Below are positions 35,152 through 43,333 of a stretch of 60,000 bases of DNA, in pieces. Source of the stretch: Paracoccaceae bacterium (GTDB lineage Bacteria; Pseudomonadota; Alphaproteobacteria; Rhodobacterales; Rhodobacteraceae). Each line of letters starts with the position of its first letter. Position 1 is the first letter of the stretch. The position numbers and the translations under genes are program-made. The DNA lies in the NCBI GenBank assembly GCA_019911965.1, contig JAIOJF010000020.1, positions 1 to 60,000 of the forward strand, given 5' to 3'. The notes below the pieces were generated by a model that was given only the letters and a program-made list of their open reading frames with translations, searched no databases and was not told where the DNA came from.

Positions 35152-35862
35152 TCACGACCACCCCACCTCGCCCAGAAAGATATACCCCGCCCCATATATC
35201 GTCTTGATAAGTTTGGGGTTCTTCGGATCCTCGCGCAGCTTCGTGCGCAGGCGCGATACCCGCACATCCATCGCCCGGTCAAAACTTTCACCGGCGGTGC
35301 CGCCCAGCACCTCCTGCATGCGCGCGCGGCTGATCAGGCGGTTGGGGCTGTCCAGGAACAGGCGCAGAACCTCGCCTTCGGCCTGGGAAAAGGCGATGGT
35401 TTCGCCGTCGGCGGCGGTCAGGGTGAACTGATCGAACCGGGCGATCCAGCCGGCGAAACGCGCCTCGTTGCGGGAGCCTGGGCGGTCGGTCCGGCCACGG
35501 CGCAGCAGGGCGCGCACGCGGGCCACAACCTCGGTCGGATCGAACGGCTTGATGATGTAATCGTCCGCCCCCAGTTCCAGCCCGGTCACCTTGTCCTGCA
35601 CCTGGGCGCGGCCGGAAATGATGATGATCGCGGCACCGCTTTCCAGCGCCAGGCGGTGCACCAGCGCCAGACCGTCGCGGTCCGGCAGGCCAAGATCGAC
35701 CAGACAGAGCGCCGGCGACAGCCCTGGCAGCGCCGCCTCGAATTCGGTGGCGCGTGCGAAAGAAGCGGTGCGGAACCCGGCCTCGCCCAGGGCGTCGGCC
35801 AGCATCAGGCGGATTTGCGGCTCATCGTCCAGAATGGCGACCATCGGCGATCTGTCGGTCAT
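35152..35862 (-). CDS. OmpR-family response regulator
   Basis: A 236-aa DNA-binding response regulator. The receiver domain has DDE at 12-14, phospho-acceptor D56 in LVDLGLPDRDG, and the conserved Lys in DDYIIKPFDP. A winged-helix output domain follows, ending MDVRVSRLRTKLREDPKNPK then TIYGAGYIF. It starts within the stop of the upstream hybrid kinase (ATGA), so it is its cognate partner. The most likely target is the divergent CoA-ligase/ABC-transporter promoter at 37.8-38.0 kb, where tandem repeats are visible. Confidence 0.93.
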   Translation of the reverse strand: MTDRSPMVAILDDEPQIRLMLADALGEAGFRTASFARATEFEAALPGLSPALCLVDLGLPDRDGLALVHRLALESGAAIIIISGRAQVQDKVTGLELGADDYIIKPFDPTEVVARVRALLRRGRTDRPGSRNEARFAGWIARFDQFTLTAADGETIAFSQAEGEVLRLFLDSPNRLISRARMQEVLGGTAGESFDRAMDVRVSRLRTKLREDPKNPKLIKTIYGAGYIFLGEVGWS

Positions 35863-37799
35863 GCGTGGTGTTCCGTGGCAAGGATCTGGGCCAGTTCGGG
35901 CGGGCTGAACGGTTTGGCGATCAGCGGAAACGATGCGGCAGCGCGCACCCTGAGCGGGTTTGCCGGCGGCAGCGAGGTCATCATGAACAGGCGCGGCGGC
36001 GAGGGACGCTCCGCCAGCGCCAGCGCCAGATCAAGGCCGGTGCGGCTGCCATCCAGCGTGATGTCGGACAATACCATGTCGATGCCGGGAATATCGGCCA
36101 GCGCCTCGGCCTCGTCGGCATTGGTGGATTCGATCACCGCATGGCCCAGGTCGCGCAGCATGGCGCGGATATTGGCGCGGATATCGGGATCATCCTCGAC
36201 CAGCAGCACAAGGCGCGGCTCGGCACTCTGCGCCCCCCATTTCACCGGCAGGCGCAATTCGACACTGGCACCGCCGCAATCGCGGTTGGCGATTTTCAGA
36301 TGGCCGCCGGACAATTGCGCGAAGTCGTAGACCATCGACAGCCCTAGGCCCGATCCGGATTCGTTGCGCTTGGTGGTGTAGAAGGGATCGAGCGCGTGCT
36401 GCAGCGCATCGCCGGTAAAGCCCGGCCCGGTATCGGTGACGGTGAATTCCAGCCACAGATCGCGGATATTGCGGGCGCGGATGTCGATCACGCCCCCGGC
36501 CTCGGCGGAATCGGCAATCGCGTCGCGGGCGTTCAGCACGAGGTTCAAAAGCGAATCCTGCAGGAACCCGGCATCGGTCAGTACCGGGCGGGCAAGTCCG
36601 CTGCATGAGAGGTTCAACGCCACCCCTTCCGGCAACGACGGCGTGGCCAGCGCCCGGATATCGCCCAGCAGCGTGGCGATATCGGTGGCCACCGGGTTCA
36701 GGCGGCGCGGTCCGGCGATATTCGACAACCGGTCCAGCAGCACGCCGCCGCGAAGGGCCGCCGCGCGGGTGGTGGCGATCATCTCGCGGGCTTGATCGGG
36801 CAGCGCCTCCAGCTTTTCAAGCCGGCCCTGCAGCCCAAGGATGATCGTCAGCAGATTGGCGAAATCATGCGCGAGGCCACTGGTAAGCTGCGCCGCCAGT
36901 TCGCGCTTGTGGCTTTGCGCCAGCGCGGCGCGGGCCTGTGCCTCTTCGGTGATATCCATCGACAACACGTAGACGCCGGTCACGCCGTGTGGCCCGGTTT
37001 CGGGCGTAAAGGCGGTGCGGATACGCCGCGCGGCCCCGGCATGGTTGAACTCGAACACGCTGGCCTCGCCGGCATAGGCGCGTTCCAGCCAGGGGCGGAT
37101 GGCGGCATAGGCCTCGTCGCCCAGCGCCTCGGGCGCGTACATTCCGGTGATATCGACGGCCCGGTCAGGCAGGATCGAGGGCAGCTTGCGGTTGGAATAG
37201 GTGTAACGCTGATCGAGGTCCAGATGCGCGATATGCGCCGGCATCATCTCGGTCGTGGTGCGGGTCAGGGCCTCGCTGTCGGTCAGGTCGCGCTTGGCCT
37301 GTTCCAGCGCGGCAATGGTGGCGGCCAGTTCGCGGTTGGTGCGGGCCAGTTCCTCGGAATGGGTCAGAAGCTGATCCGACAGATGCTCCGAGCGGCTGCG
37401 CAACAGGGCTTCCTGGCGCTTGATGTCGGTAATATCGGTATAGACCGTGACCCAGCCGCCCTGCCGGAGGGGGTTGCCCTCGACCGAGATCATCCGCCCG
37501 TTGGAGCGGCGGCGTTCCATGTAATGCGGCACGAAATCACGCGCCTGCGCCACCCGTTCGCCGACGAAGGCCTCCAGATCGTCCACCGCGCCGTATTCGC
37601 CGGTTTCGGCCAGGTAGCGGATGGTTTCGGAAAACGCGGCGCCTTTGCGCGTCAGGTGGTCGGGCAGGCTGAACATTTCACGAAAGCGCGAATTGCAGAC
37701 CGCCAGCTTCAGGTCGTGGTCATAGATCGACAAAGCCTGCTGGATCAGGTTCAGCCCCGCCTGCATCAGCCCGTCATTCTGTGTCATGTCCTGCGCCAT
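35859..37799 (-). CDS. Hybrid sensor histidine kinase with PAS domains and C-terminal receiver
   Basis: A 646-aa cytoplasmic-type kinase without transmembrane helices. PAS-7-like domain near residues 12-130 (LNLIQQALSIYDHDLKLAVC), short coiled coil, second PAS region (about 175-295), HisKA with H311 in LTSGLAHDFANLLTI, then an HATPase domain (NLVLNARDAI, DTGPGFTG, GSGLGLSMVYDF). A C-terminal receiver has D579 in VLSDITLDG. The start at 37799 has GAGG upstream; longer readings are unlikely. It is divergent from the acyl-CoA ligase and coupled to the response regulator. It probably senses an internal signal related to the adjacent uptake and activation genes (inference). Confidence 0.92.
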   Translation of the reverse strand: MAQDMTQNDGLMQAGLNLIQQALSIYDHDLKLAVCNSRFREMFSLPDHLTRKGAAFSETIRYLAETGEYGAVDDLEAFVGERVAQARDFVPHYMERRRSNGRMISVEGNPLRQGGWVTVYTDITDIKRQEALLRSRSEHLSDQLLTHSEELARTNRELAATIAALEQAKRDLTDSEALTRTTTEMMPAHIAHLDLDQRYTYSNRKLPSILPDRAVDITGMYAPEALGDEAYAAIRPWLERAYAGEASVFEFNHAGAARRIRTAFTPETGPHGVTGVYVLSMDITEEAQARAALAQSHKRELAAQLTSGLAHDFANLLTIILGLQGRLEKLEALPDQAREMIATTRAAALRGGVLLDRLSNIAGPRRLNPVATDIATLLGDIRALATPSLPEGVALNLSCSGLARPVLTDAGFLQDSLLNLVLNARDAIADSAEAGGVIDIRARNIRDLWLEFTVTDTGPGFTGDALQHALDPFYTTKRNESGSGLGLSMVYDFAQLSGGHLKIANRDCGGASVELRLPVKWGAQSAEPRLVLLVEDDPDIRANIRAMLRDLGHAVIESTNADEAEALADIPGIDMVLSDITLDGSRTGLDLALALAERPSPPRLFMMTSLPPANPLRVRAAASFPLIAKPFSPPELAQILATEHHA

Positions 37800-37859
37800 T
37801 CGCGCCTCGCTAGCACCGTTTCCGCCGGTTTGGCCAGAGGATCGGAGAATTCTTCGCTT

Positions 37860-37892
37860 GTTACAATTCGTTACATTCACGAAAAATTCACG
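37860..37892. promoter_or_regulatory. Tandem direct repeats in the kinase/CoA-ligase divergent promoter region
   Basis: GTTACA occurs at 37860-37865 and 37870-37875, 10 bases apart. ATTCACG occurs at 37875-37881 and 37886-37892, 11 bases apart. Tandem half-sites with one-turn spacing are the classic target form of OmpR-family regulators. The stretch is distinctly AT-richer than its surroundings and lies between two divergent starts. Binding by the adjacent response regulator is inferred. Confidence 0.5.
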
Positions 37893-37998
37893 TATCATTT
37901 GACGTACAGGTCTGTAGCGTCAAAATCGCGACCGGATTCGCCCTTGGAGAAGGGTGACTAAGGTTGGCGGCGGGGAACCGGCGCAGGGAGGAAACATC

Positions 37999-39966
37999 GT
38001 GACTACCGACGTCGCGCCGCAAGGCGATCTGGACAGCATTCCGAAACTTCTGGCGCGTAACGCCAAGGTCTATGGCGACAAGGCGGCCAGCCGGGAAAAG
38101 GAATTCGGCATCTGGCAAAGCTGGACCTGGGCCGAGGTGCAGGAAGAAACCCGCGCGCTGGCGATGGGCCTGCTGGCGCTGGAACTGGCCCCCGGCGACC
38201 ATGTGGCGATCATCGGGGCCAATCGCCCGGCGCTTTACTGGGCGATGGTGGCGGTGCAGATGTGCGGCGCGGTGCCGGTGCCCTTGTATCAGGATGCGGC
38301 TGCCGAAGAGATGGCCTATGTGCTGGATCATTGCGGCGCGCGCTTCGTCATTGCCGAGGATCAGGAACAGATCGACAAGGTGCTGGAGATCGCCGACCGC
38401 CTGGGCAGCCTTGAGCAGATGGTCTATCTCGACAAGCGCGGCATGCGCAAATACGACCACACGACGCTGAATTCCTATGCCGATGTGCAGGCCGAGGGCC
38501 GCGCCGGGCATTACCGGCTGGAGCCGATCCTGGAACAGCGGATTGCCGAGCTGACTTACGATTCGACCTGCGTGATGCTGTACACATCCGGCACCACCGG
38601 CAAGCCCAAGGGCGTGGTGCTGTCGAATCGCAATATCATCGAAGCCTCGCGCACCTCGTCGGAATTCGATCATTTGAATGCCGGCGATTCGGTGCTGGCC
38701 TATCTGCCGATGGCCTGGGTCGGCGATTTCATCTTCTCCATCGGCCAGTGCTACTGGACCGGCTTCTGCGTTGCCTGCCCGGAAAGTGCGGCCACGATGC
38801 AGGCCGACCTGAAGGAAATCGGCCCCAGCTATTTCTTCGCGCCGCCTCGCTTCTTCGAGGGCCTGCTGACCACGGTGATGATCCGCATGGAAGATGCCAG
38901 CAAGCTGAAGCAGCGGATGTTCCACTACTTCATGGAGCATGCCAGGCGCGTTGGCGGCTGCATTCTGGACGGCAAGCCGGTCAGCGGCATGGACCACCTG
39001 AAATACCGCCTGGGCGAATTCCTGGTCTATGGCCCCCTGAAAAACCAGTTGGGCATGAGCCGGGTGCGCATCGGCTATACCGCGGGCGAGGCGATCGGGC
39101 CGGAGATTTTCGAATTTTACCGCTCGATCGGGGTCAACCTGAAACAGCTTTACGGCCAGACCGAAGCCAGCGTGTTCATCACCGTGCAGCCCGATGGCGA
39201 GGTTCGCGCCGATACCGTGGGCGTGCCGGCCCCGGGCGTCGAAATCCGCATCGGCGACAATGGCGAGGTTTACTACCGCTCGCCCAGCACCTTCGTGAAG
39301 TATTACAAGAACCCCGAAAGCACCGCCGATACCAAGGATGCCGAAGGCTGGGTGGCCACCGGCGATGCCGGGTATTTCGAGGAAGGCACCGGGCATCTGA
39401 AGATCATCGACCGGGCCAAGGATGTCGGCAAGATGGCCGATGGCAGCCTGTTCGCGCCGAAATACGTGGAAAACAAGCTGAAATTCTATCCAAACGTGCT
39501 GGAAGCGGTGCTGTTCGGGATGAATGCCGACAAATGCGTCGCCTTCATCAACATTGATCTGGCGGCGGTCGGCAACTGGGCCGAGCGCAACAATGTCGGC
39601 TATGCCTCGTATCAGGAACTGGCCGGCAACAAGCGCGTGCTGGACATGATCCAGGGCCATGTCGAAGAGGTGAATGCCAGTCTCGCGGATGATCCGATCC
39701 TGAACGGCTGCCAGGTGCACCGCTTCCTGATCCTGCACAAGGAACTGGACCCCGATGACGGCGAGATGACGCGCACCCGCAAGGTCCGCCGCAAGATCGT
39801 GGCCGAGAAATTCGATGATCTGATCGGGGCTTTGAACGATGGCTCGCCGACGATCTCGACCGAGACCGAAGTGACCTACGAGGACGGCCGCAAGGGCTTG
39901 ATCAAGGCGACACTGGAAATCCGGGACGCGAAAGTGTTCCCGAGGAAGGCAATGGCGGCGGAATGA
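37999..39966 (+). CDS. AMP-dependent acyl-CoA synthetase (long-chain fatty acid-CoA ligase family)
   Basis: A 655-aa adenylate-forming ligase activating a carboxylic acid to its CoA thioester with ATP. The P-loop-like motif is LYTSGTTGKPKGVVLSNRN; later motifs are YTAGEAIGPEIFEFYRSIG, LYGQTEASVF and GWVATGDAGYF with the hinge IIDRAKDVGKMADG. The GTG at 37999 is preceded by AGGGAGGA with ideal spacing and is chosen over GTG 37954. It heads an operon with a LIV-type ABC transporter, suggesting the imported solute is its substrate. An AT-rich gene starts in its stop codon. Confidence 0.92.
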   Translation: MTTDVAPQGDLDSIPKLLARNAKVYGDKAASREKEFGIWQSWTWAEVQEETRALAMGLLALELAPGDHVAIIGANRPALYWAMVAVQMCGAVPVPLYQDAAAEEMAYVLDHCGARFVIAEDQEQIDKVLEIADRLGSLEQMVYLDKRGMRKYDHTTLNSYADVQAEGRAGHYRLEPILEQRIAELTYDSTCVMLYTSGTTGKPKGVVLSNRNIIEASRTSSEFDHLNAGDSVLAYLPMAWVGDFIFSIGQCYWTGFCVACPESAATMQADLKEIGPSYFFAPPRFFEGLLTTVMIRMEDASKLKQRMFHYFMEHARRVGGCILDGKPVSGMDHLKYRLGEFLVYGPLKNQLGMSRVRIGYTAGEAIGPEIFEFYRSIGVNLKQLYGQTEASVFITVQPDGEVRADTVGVPAPGVEIRIGDNGEVYYRSPSTFVKYYKNPESTADTKDAEGWVATGDAGYFEEGTGHLKIIDRAKDVGKMADGSLFAPKYVENKLKFYPNVLEAVLFGMNADKCVAFINIDLAAVGNWAERNNVGYASYQELAGNKRVLDMIQGHVEEVNASLADDPILNGCQVHRFLILHKELDPDDGEMTRTRKVRRKIVAEKFDDLIGALNDGSPTISTETEVTYEDGRKGLIKATLEIRDAKVFPRKAMAAE

Positions 39967-40358
39967 GGTTGTTGATACATCGACCGACTTGGATTGTTGG
40001 GATTCTGCTTTCGATGTCGGTAGCAAGTTCAGCACAAGCGGGAACTGCCTTTGAGAATTGGCAAACCACGATGTTTGCTTGTCAGAAAATTGTTTTGAAA
40101 CTGAACGCACAGTGGGGCCAATCGCCTGATGCTTACTTTTCAGGAAACCCACAAGTTTCTGGGCAGCTACAAAAAGGCACAATGCTGCGTTTGCTTGGGG
40201 CACAAAAGGCGTCAGATGGCTCACGAATGATGAGAATCGAAGTTTTCCCGTCCGACGGTAAAATTATTGGCAAGTCCGGCAACAAAGTATGGGTGGCTTG
40301 GGGCGCAACTAGCACAGAAGAACAGGTGCTAATGATTGCTTATTCTTGTGAGGACTGA
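39963..40358 (+). CDS. AT-rich orphan gene for a small secreted protein inside the ligase/transporter operon
   Basis: A 131-aa protein with a signal peptide (WIVGILLSMSVASSAQA, cleaved near residue 26). The mature beta-type domain has a two-cysteine layout: one in TMFACQKIVLKLNA and one near the C-terminus (IAYSCED). The part KGTMLRLLGAQKASDG vaguely recalls SH3-like domains; no family is certain. Codon use (many TTG, TCA, ACA, AAA, TTT) and visibly lower GC set it apart from every neighbour, indicating foreign origin. It begins in an ATGA overlap with the ligase and ends directly before the GTG start of the ABC ATPase, so it is transcribed and probably translated with the operon. Confidence 0.8.
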   Translation: MRLLIHRPTWIVGILLSMSVASSAQAGTAFENWQTTMFACQKIVLKLNAQWGQSPDAYFSGNPQVSGQLQKGTMLRLLGAQKASDGSRMMRIEVFPSDGKIIGKSGNKVWVAWGATSTEEQVLMIAYSCED

Positions 40359-41183
40359 GTGTTGAACAATATGACCCAAGACGGCTACACCACCCCGGAC
40401 GGTCGCAAGATCGGTTCCGTGGTGATGGAGATGAAGAACATCACCCTCAGATTCGGCGGCGTGGTGGCGATCAAGGATATCAGTTTCGACATCCGCGAGG
40501 GCGAAATCCGCGCCATCATCGGCCCGAACGGGGCGGGAAAATCCTCGATGCTGAACGTGATCAACGGGTTTTATCACCCGCAGGAAGGCGAAATCTGGTT
40601 TCACGGCGCACGCCGCGCGCCGATGAAGCCCTACGAGGTGGCCTATCAGGGCATCGCCCGGACGTTCCAGAACATCGCGCTGTTCAAGGGCATGTCGACG
40701 CTGGACAACATCATGACCGGGCGGCTGACGCATATGAAGGCCGGTATCGTGGCGCAGGCGATCTGGAAAGGTGCCGCCGAGCGCGAGGAAACGGCGAACC
40801 GCGAGGCGGTGGAAAAGATCATCGACTTCCTGGAAATCCAGCATATCCGCAAGACGCCGGTGGGCCGGCTGCCATACGGTCTGCAAAAGCGGGTGGAACT
40901 GGCGCGCGCACTGGCCGCCGAGCCGAAGCTTCTGCTGCTGGACGAGCCGATGGCCGGCATGAATGTCGAGGAGAAAGAGGACATGTCCCGCTTCATCCTC
41001 GACGTGAACGACGAGTTCGGCACCACCATCGCTTTGATCGAACACGACATGGGTGTGGTGATGGACATTTCCGACCGCGTGGTGGTGATGGATTACGGCA
41101 AGAAAATCGGTGACGGCACGCCCGACGAGGTGCGCAACAACCAGGAAGTCATCGACGCCTATCTCGGCGTGGCGCACGATTGA
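40359..41183 (+). CDS. Branched-chain amino acid-type ABC transporter ATP-binding protein (LivG-like)
   Basis: A 274-aa ABC ATPase with Walker A GPNGAGKSSMLN, signature region LPYGLQKRVELARAL, Walker B LLLLDEPMAGM and H-loop IALIEHDMGVVMDI. The insert after Walker B (NVEEKEDMSRF) and the C-terminal VIDAYLGVAHD are LivG hallmarks. GTG 40359 directly follows the preceding stop with GAGG 5 bases upstream; ATG 40371 is an alternative four codons in. It energises import together with LivF at 44695. The substrate is presumably a carboxylic acid or amino acid, judged from flanking CoA ligases. Confidence 0.92.
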   Translation: MLNNMTQDGYTTPDGRKIGSVVMEMKNITLRFGGVVAIKDISFDIREGEIRAIIGPNGAGKSSMLNVINGFYHPQEGEIWFHGARRAPMKPYEVAYQGIARTFQNIALFKGMSTLDNIMTGRLTHMKAGIVAQAIWKGAAEREETANREAVEKIIDFLEIQHIRKTPVGRLPYGLQKRVELARALAAEPKLLLLDEPMAGMNVEEKEDMSRFILDVNDEFGTTIALIEHDMGVVMDISDRVVVMDYGKKIGDGTPDEVRNNQEVIDAYLGVAHD

Positions 41184-41195
41184 GGAAACGGACAT

Positions 41196-42182
41196 ATGCC
41201 TGATCAAGTACTCTTTGGGATCGAAGCGGCCACCAACGGCCTGATGGCCGGGGTGATGTATTCACTGGTGGCGCTGGGCTTCGTTCTGATCTTCAAGGCC
41301 TCCGGCATCTTCAACTACGCGCAGGGCGTGATGGCCCTGTTCGCGGCGCTGACGCTGGTTGGATTGCAGGAAGGGCAGGTGCCGTTCGCGCATCTGATCA
41401 ACGCCATTTTCGGCACCGAGGTTCATCATTTCGGCTGGCACATGCCGGCGCTTCTGGCGATCCTGCTGGCGCTGGCGGTGATGGTGCTGTTTGCCATTCT
41501 GGTGGAACGCTACGTGCTGAAGCATCTGGTCAACCAGGAGCCGATCATCCTGTTCATGGCGACCATCGGGCTGGCCTATTTCATGGAAGGTTTCGGCGAT
41601 CTGATGTGGGGGTCGGACATCAAGAAACTGGATGTCGGGCTGATCCAGGGCATCAATGCCACCATCGACGAGACCACCTATAACTGGTTCGGTTACGGCT
41701 TCTACATCGACAACCTGGATATCTCGGCCACCATCGTGGCGGCGATTCTGGTGACGGTGCTGGTGCTGTTCTCGCAATATACCAAGCAGGGCCGGGCGAT
41801 GCGGGCGGTGGCGGACGACCATCAGGCGGCATTGTCGGTTGGCATCAGCCTTCGGTTCATCTGGGTGCTGGTCTGGTCGATTGCCGGTTTCGTGGCGCTG
41901 GTTGCGGGCATCATGTGGGGGTCGAAATCGGGGGTGCAGTTCTCGCTGTCGCTGATCGCGCTGAAGGCGCTGCCGGTGCTGATGCTGGGCGGCTTCACCT
42001 CGATCCCCGGTGCCATCGTCGGCGGGCTGATCATCGGCATGGGCGAGAAGCTGTTCGAATTTGCCATCGGCCCGATGATCGGCGGCGCGACGGAAAACTG
42101 GTTTGCCTACATGCTGGCGCTGATCTTCCTGGTGTTCCGACCGCAGGGCCTGTTCGGCGAAAAGATCATCGAGAGGGTGTGA
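41196..42182 (+). CDS. Branched-chain amino acid-type ABC transporter permease (LivH-like)
   Basis: A 328-aa inner-membrane permease. LivH features are the N-terminal GLMAGVMYSLVALGFVLIFK followed by SGIFNYAQGVMALFAA, and the cytoplasmic coupling loop QGRAMRAVADDHQAALSVGI. About eight hydrophobic helices are visible. A loop of some 50 residues between helices (WGSDIKKLDVGLIQGINATI onward) is periplasmic. A GAGGAAAC ribosome site precedes the ATG. It forms the channel with LivM, 3 bases downstream. Confidence 0.94.
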   Translation: MPDQVLFGIEAATNGLMAGVMYSLVALGFVLIFKASGIFNYAQGVMALFAALTLVGLQEGQVPFAHLINAIFGTEVHHFGWHMPALLAILLALAVMVLFAILVERYVLKHLVNQEPIILFMATIGLAYFMEGFGDLMWGSDIKKLDVGLIQGINATIDETTYNWFGYGFYIDNLDISATIVAAILVTVLVLFSQYTKQGRAMRAVADDHQAALSVGISLRFIWVLVWSIAGFVALVAGIMWGSKSGVQFSLSLIALKALPVLMLGGFTSIPGAIVGGLIIGMGEKLFEFAIGPMIGGATENWFAYMLALIFLVFRPQGLFGEKIIERV

Positions 42183-42185
42183 GCA

Positions 42186-43262
42186 ATGCTTTACCGTGAA
42201 GCCGGCGATTTCAAGACAAGCTACGCCGAAGACAGCCAGACATTCCCGATCGTCATCGACCGGGTGGGCTATTACGTGGTGCTGGCGATCGCCTTTGGTG
42301 TCATCCCGTTCCTGATCAACGATTACTGGGCGAACGCGGTGTTCGTTCCCCTGCTGATCTACGCCATCGCCACGCTGGGGCTGAATATCCTGACCGGTTA
42401 TTGCGGGCAGGTCAGCCTGGGCACCGGCGGATTCATGGCGGTGGGGGCCTATGCCTGTTACAAGCTGATGACGGCCTTTCCCGAATTGAACATCTTCTTC
42501 TGCGTGCTGCTGGCGGGCGGCGTGACGGCGGGTGTCGGTGTGCTGTTCGGCCTGCCGTCGCTTCGGATCAAGGGCTTTTACCTGGCGGTGGCCACGCTGG
42601 CGGCGCAGTTCTTCCTGGTCTGGATGTTCAACAAGGTGCCGTGGTTCTACAACTACTCGGCCTCGGGCCAGATCAACGCGCCCGAGCGCACGCTGGCGGG
42701 CATCGTGATCACCGGGCCGCATACCGAAGCCTGGGCGAAATACCTGTTCTGCCTGGTCTTCGTGGTGCTGCTGGCCTGGCTGGCGCGCAACCTGACGCGG
42801 GGCAATTTCGGGCGTCAGTGGATGGCGATCCGCGACATGGACATCGCAGCCGAGATCATTGGCGTCAACCCGCTGAAGGCCAAGCTGAGCGCCTTTGCCG
42901 TATCGTCGTTCTTCATCGGCATCGCGGGCGCGCTGTTCTTCGCGGTCTATCTTGGCGCTGCCGAAGTGGGCGAAGCGTTCGGCATCCAGAAATCGTTCCT
43001 GATCCTGTTCATGGTGATCATCGGCGGGCTTGGTTCGATCTTCGGGTCCTTCGCGGGCGCGGCTTTCCTGGTGCTGATGCCGGTCATCCTGAAGAACGTG
43101 CTGGTTGGCATGCTGGGCTGGCAGACGGATATCGCGGCGCATCTGGAATTTGTTATTGTCGGGGCGCTGATCGTCACGTTCCTGATTCTGGAACCGCACG
43201 GGCTGGCGCAGCTCTGGCGGATCATCAAGGAAAAACTGCGTCTTTGGCCCTTCCCGCATTAG
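42186..43262 (+). CDS. Branched-chain amino acid-type ABC transporter permease (LivM-like)
   Basis: A 358-aa inner-membrane permease. Recognisable LivM blocks are LNILTGYCGQVSLGTGGFMA, LPSLRIKGFYLAVATLAAQF, and the coupling loop FGRQWMAIRDMDIAAEIIGV, followed by IIGGLGSIFGSFAGAAFLVL. The transmembrane count is about nine to ten. Its start lies 3 bases after the livH-like stop. The next gene, the binding protein, has its own strong ribosome site after a 71-base spacer. Confidence 0.94.
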   Translation: MLYREAGDFKTSYAEDSQTFPIVIDRVGYYVVLAIAFGVIPFLINDYWANAVFVPLLIYAIATLGLNILTGYCGQVSLGTGGFMAVGAYACYKLMTAFPELNIFFCVLLAGGVTAGVGVLFGLPSLRIKGFYLAVATLAAQFFLVWMFNKVPWFYNYSASGQINAPERTLAGIVITGPHTEAWAKYLFCLVFVVLLAWLARNLTRGNFGRQWMAIRDMDIAAEIIGVNPLKAKLSAFAVSSFFIGIAGALFFAVYLGAAEVGEAFGIQKSFLILFMVIIGGLGSIFGSFAGAAFLVLMPVILKNVLVGMLGWQTDIAAHLEFVIVGALIVTFLILEPHGLAQLWRIIKEKLRLWPFPH

Positions 43263-43333
43263 GGCAGGGCCAACTTACCTGCGCCCGAGAAATCCGGCGC
43301 ATCAACAGTCGTAACCCAAGGGAGGATAACGAC

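Noticed and set aside
41262-43259. Long minus-strand open frame opposite the two Liv-type permeases
   Set aside because: It is rich in His, Gln, Asp and Arg, the usual signature of an antisense shadow of membrane-protein genes; the + strand has complete permease motifs.
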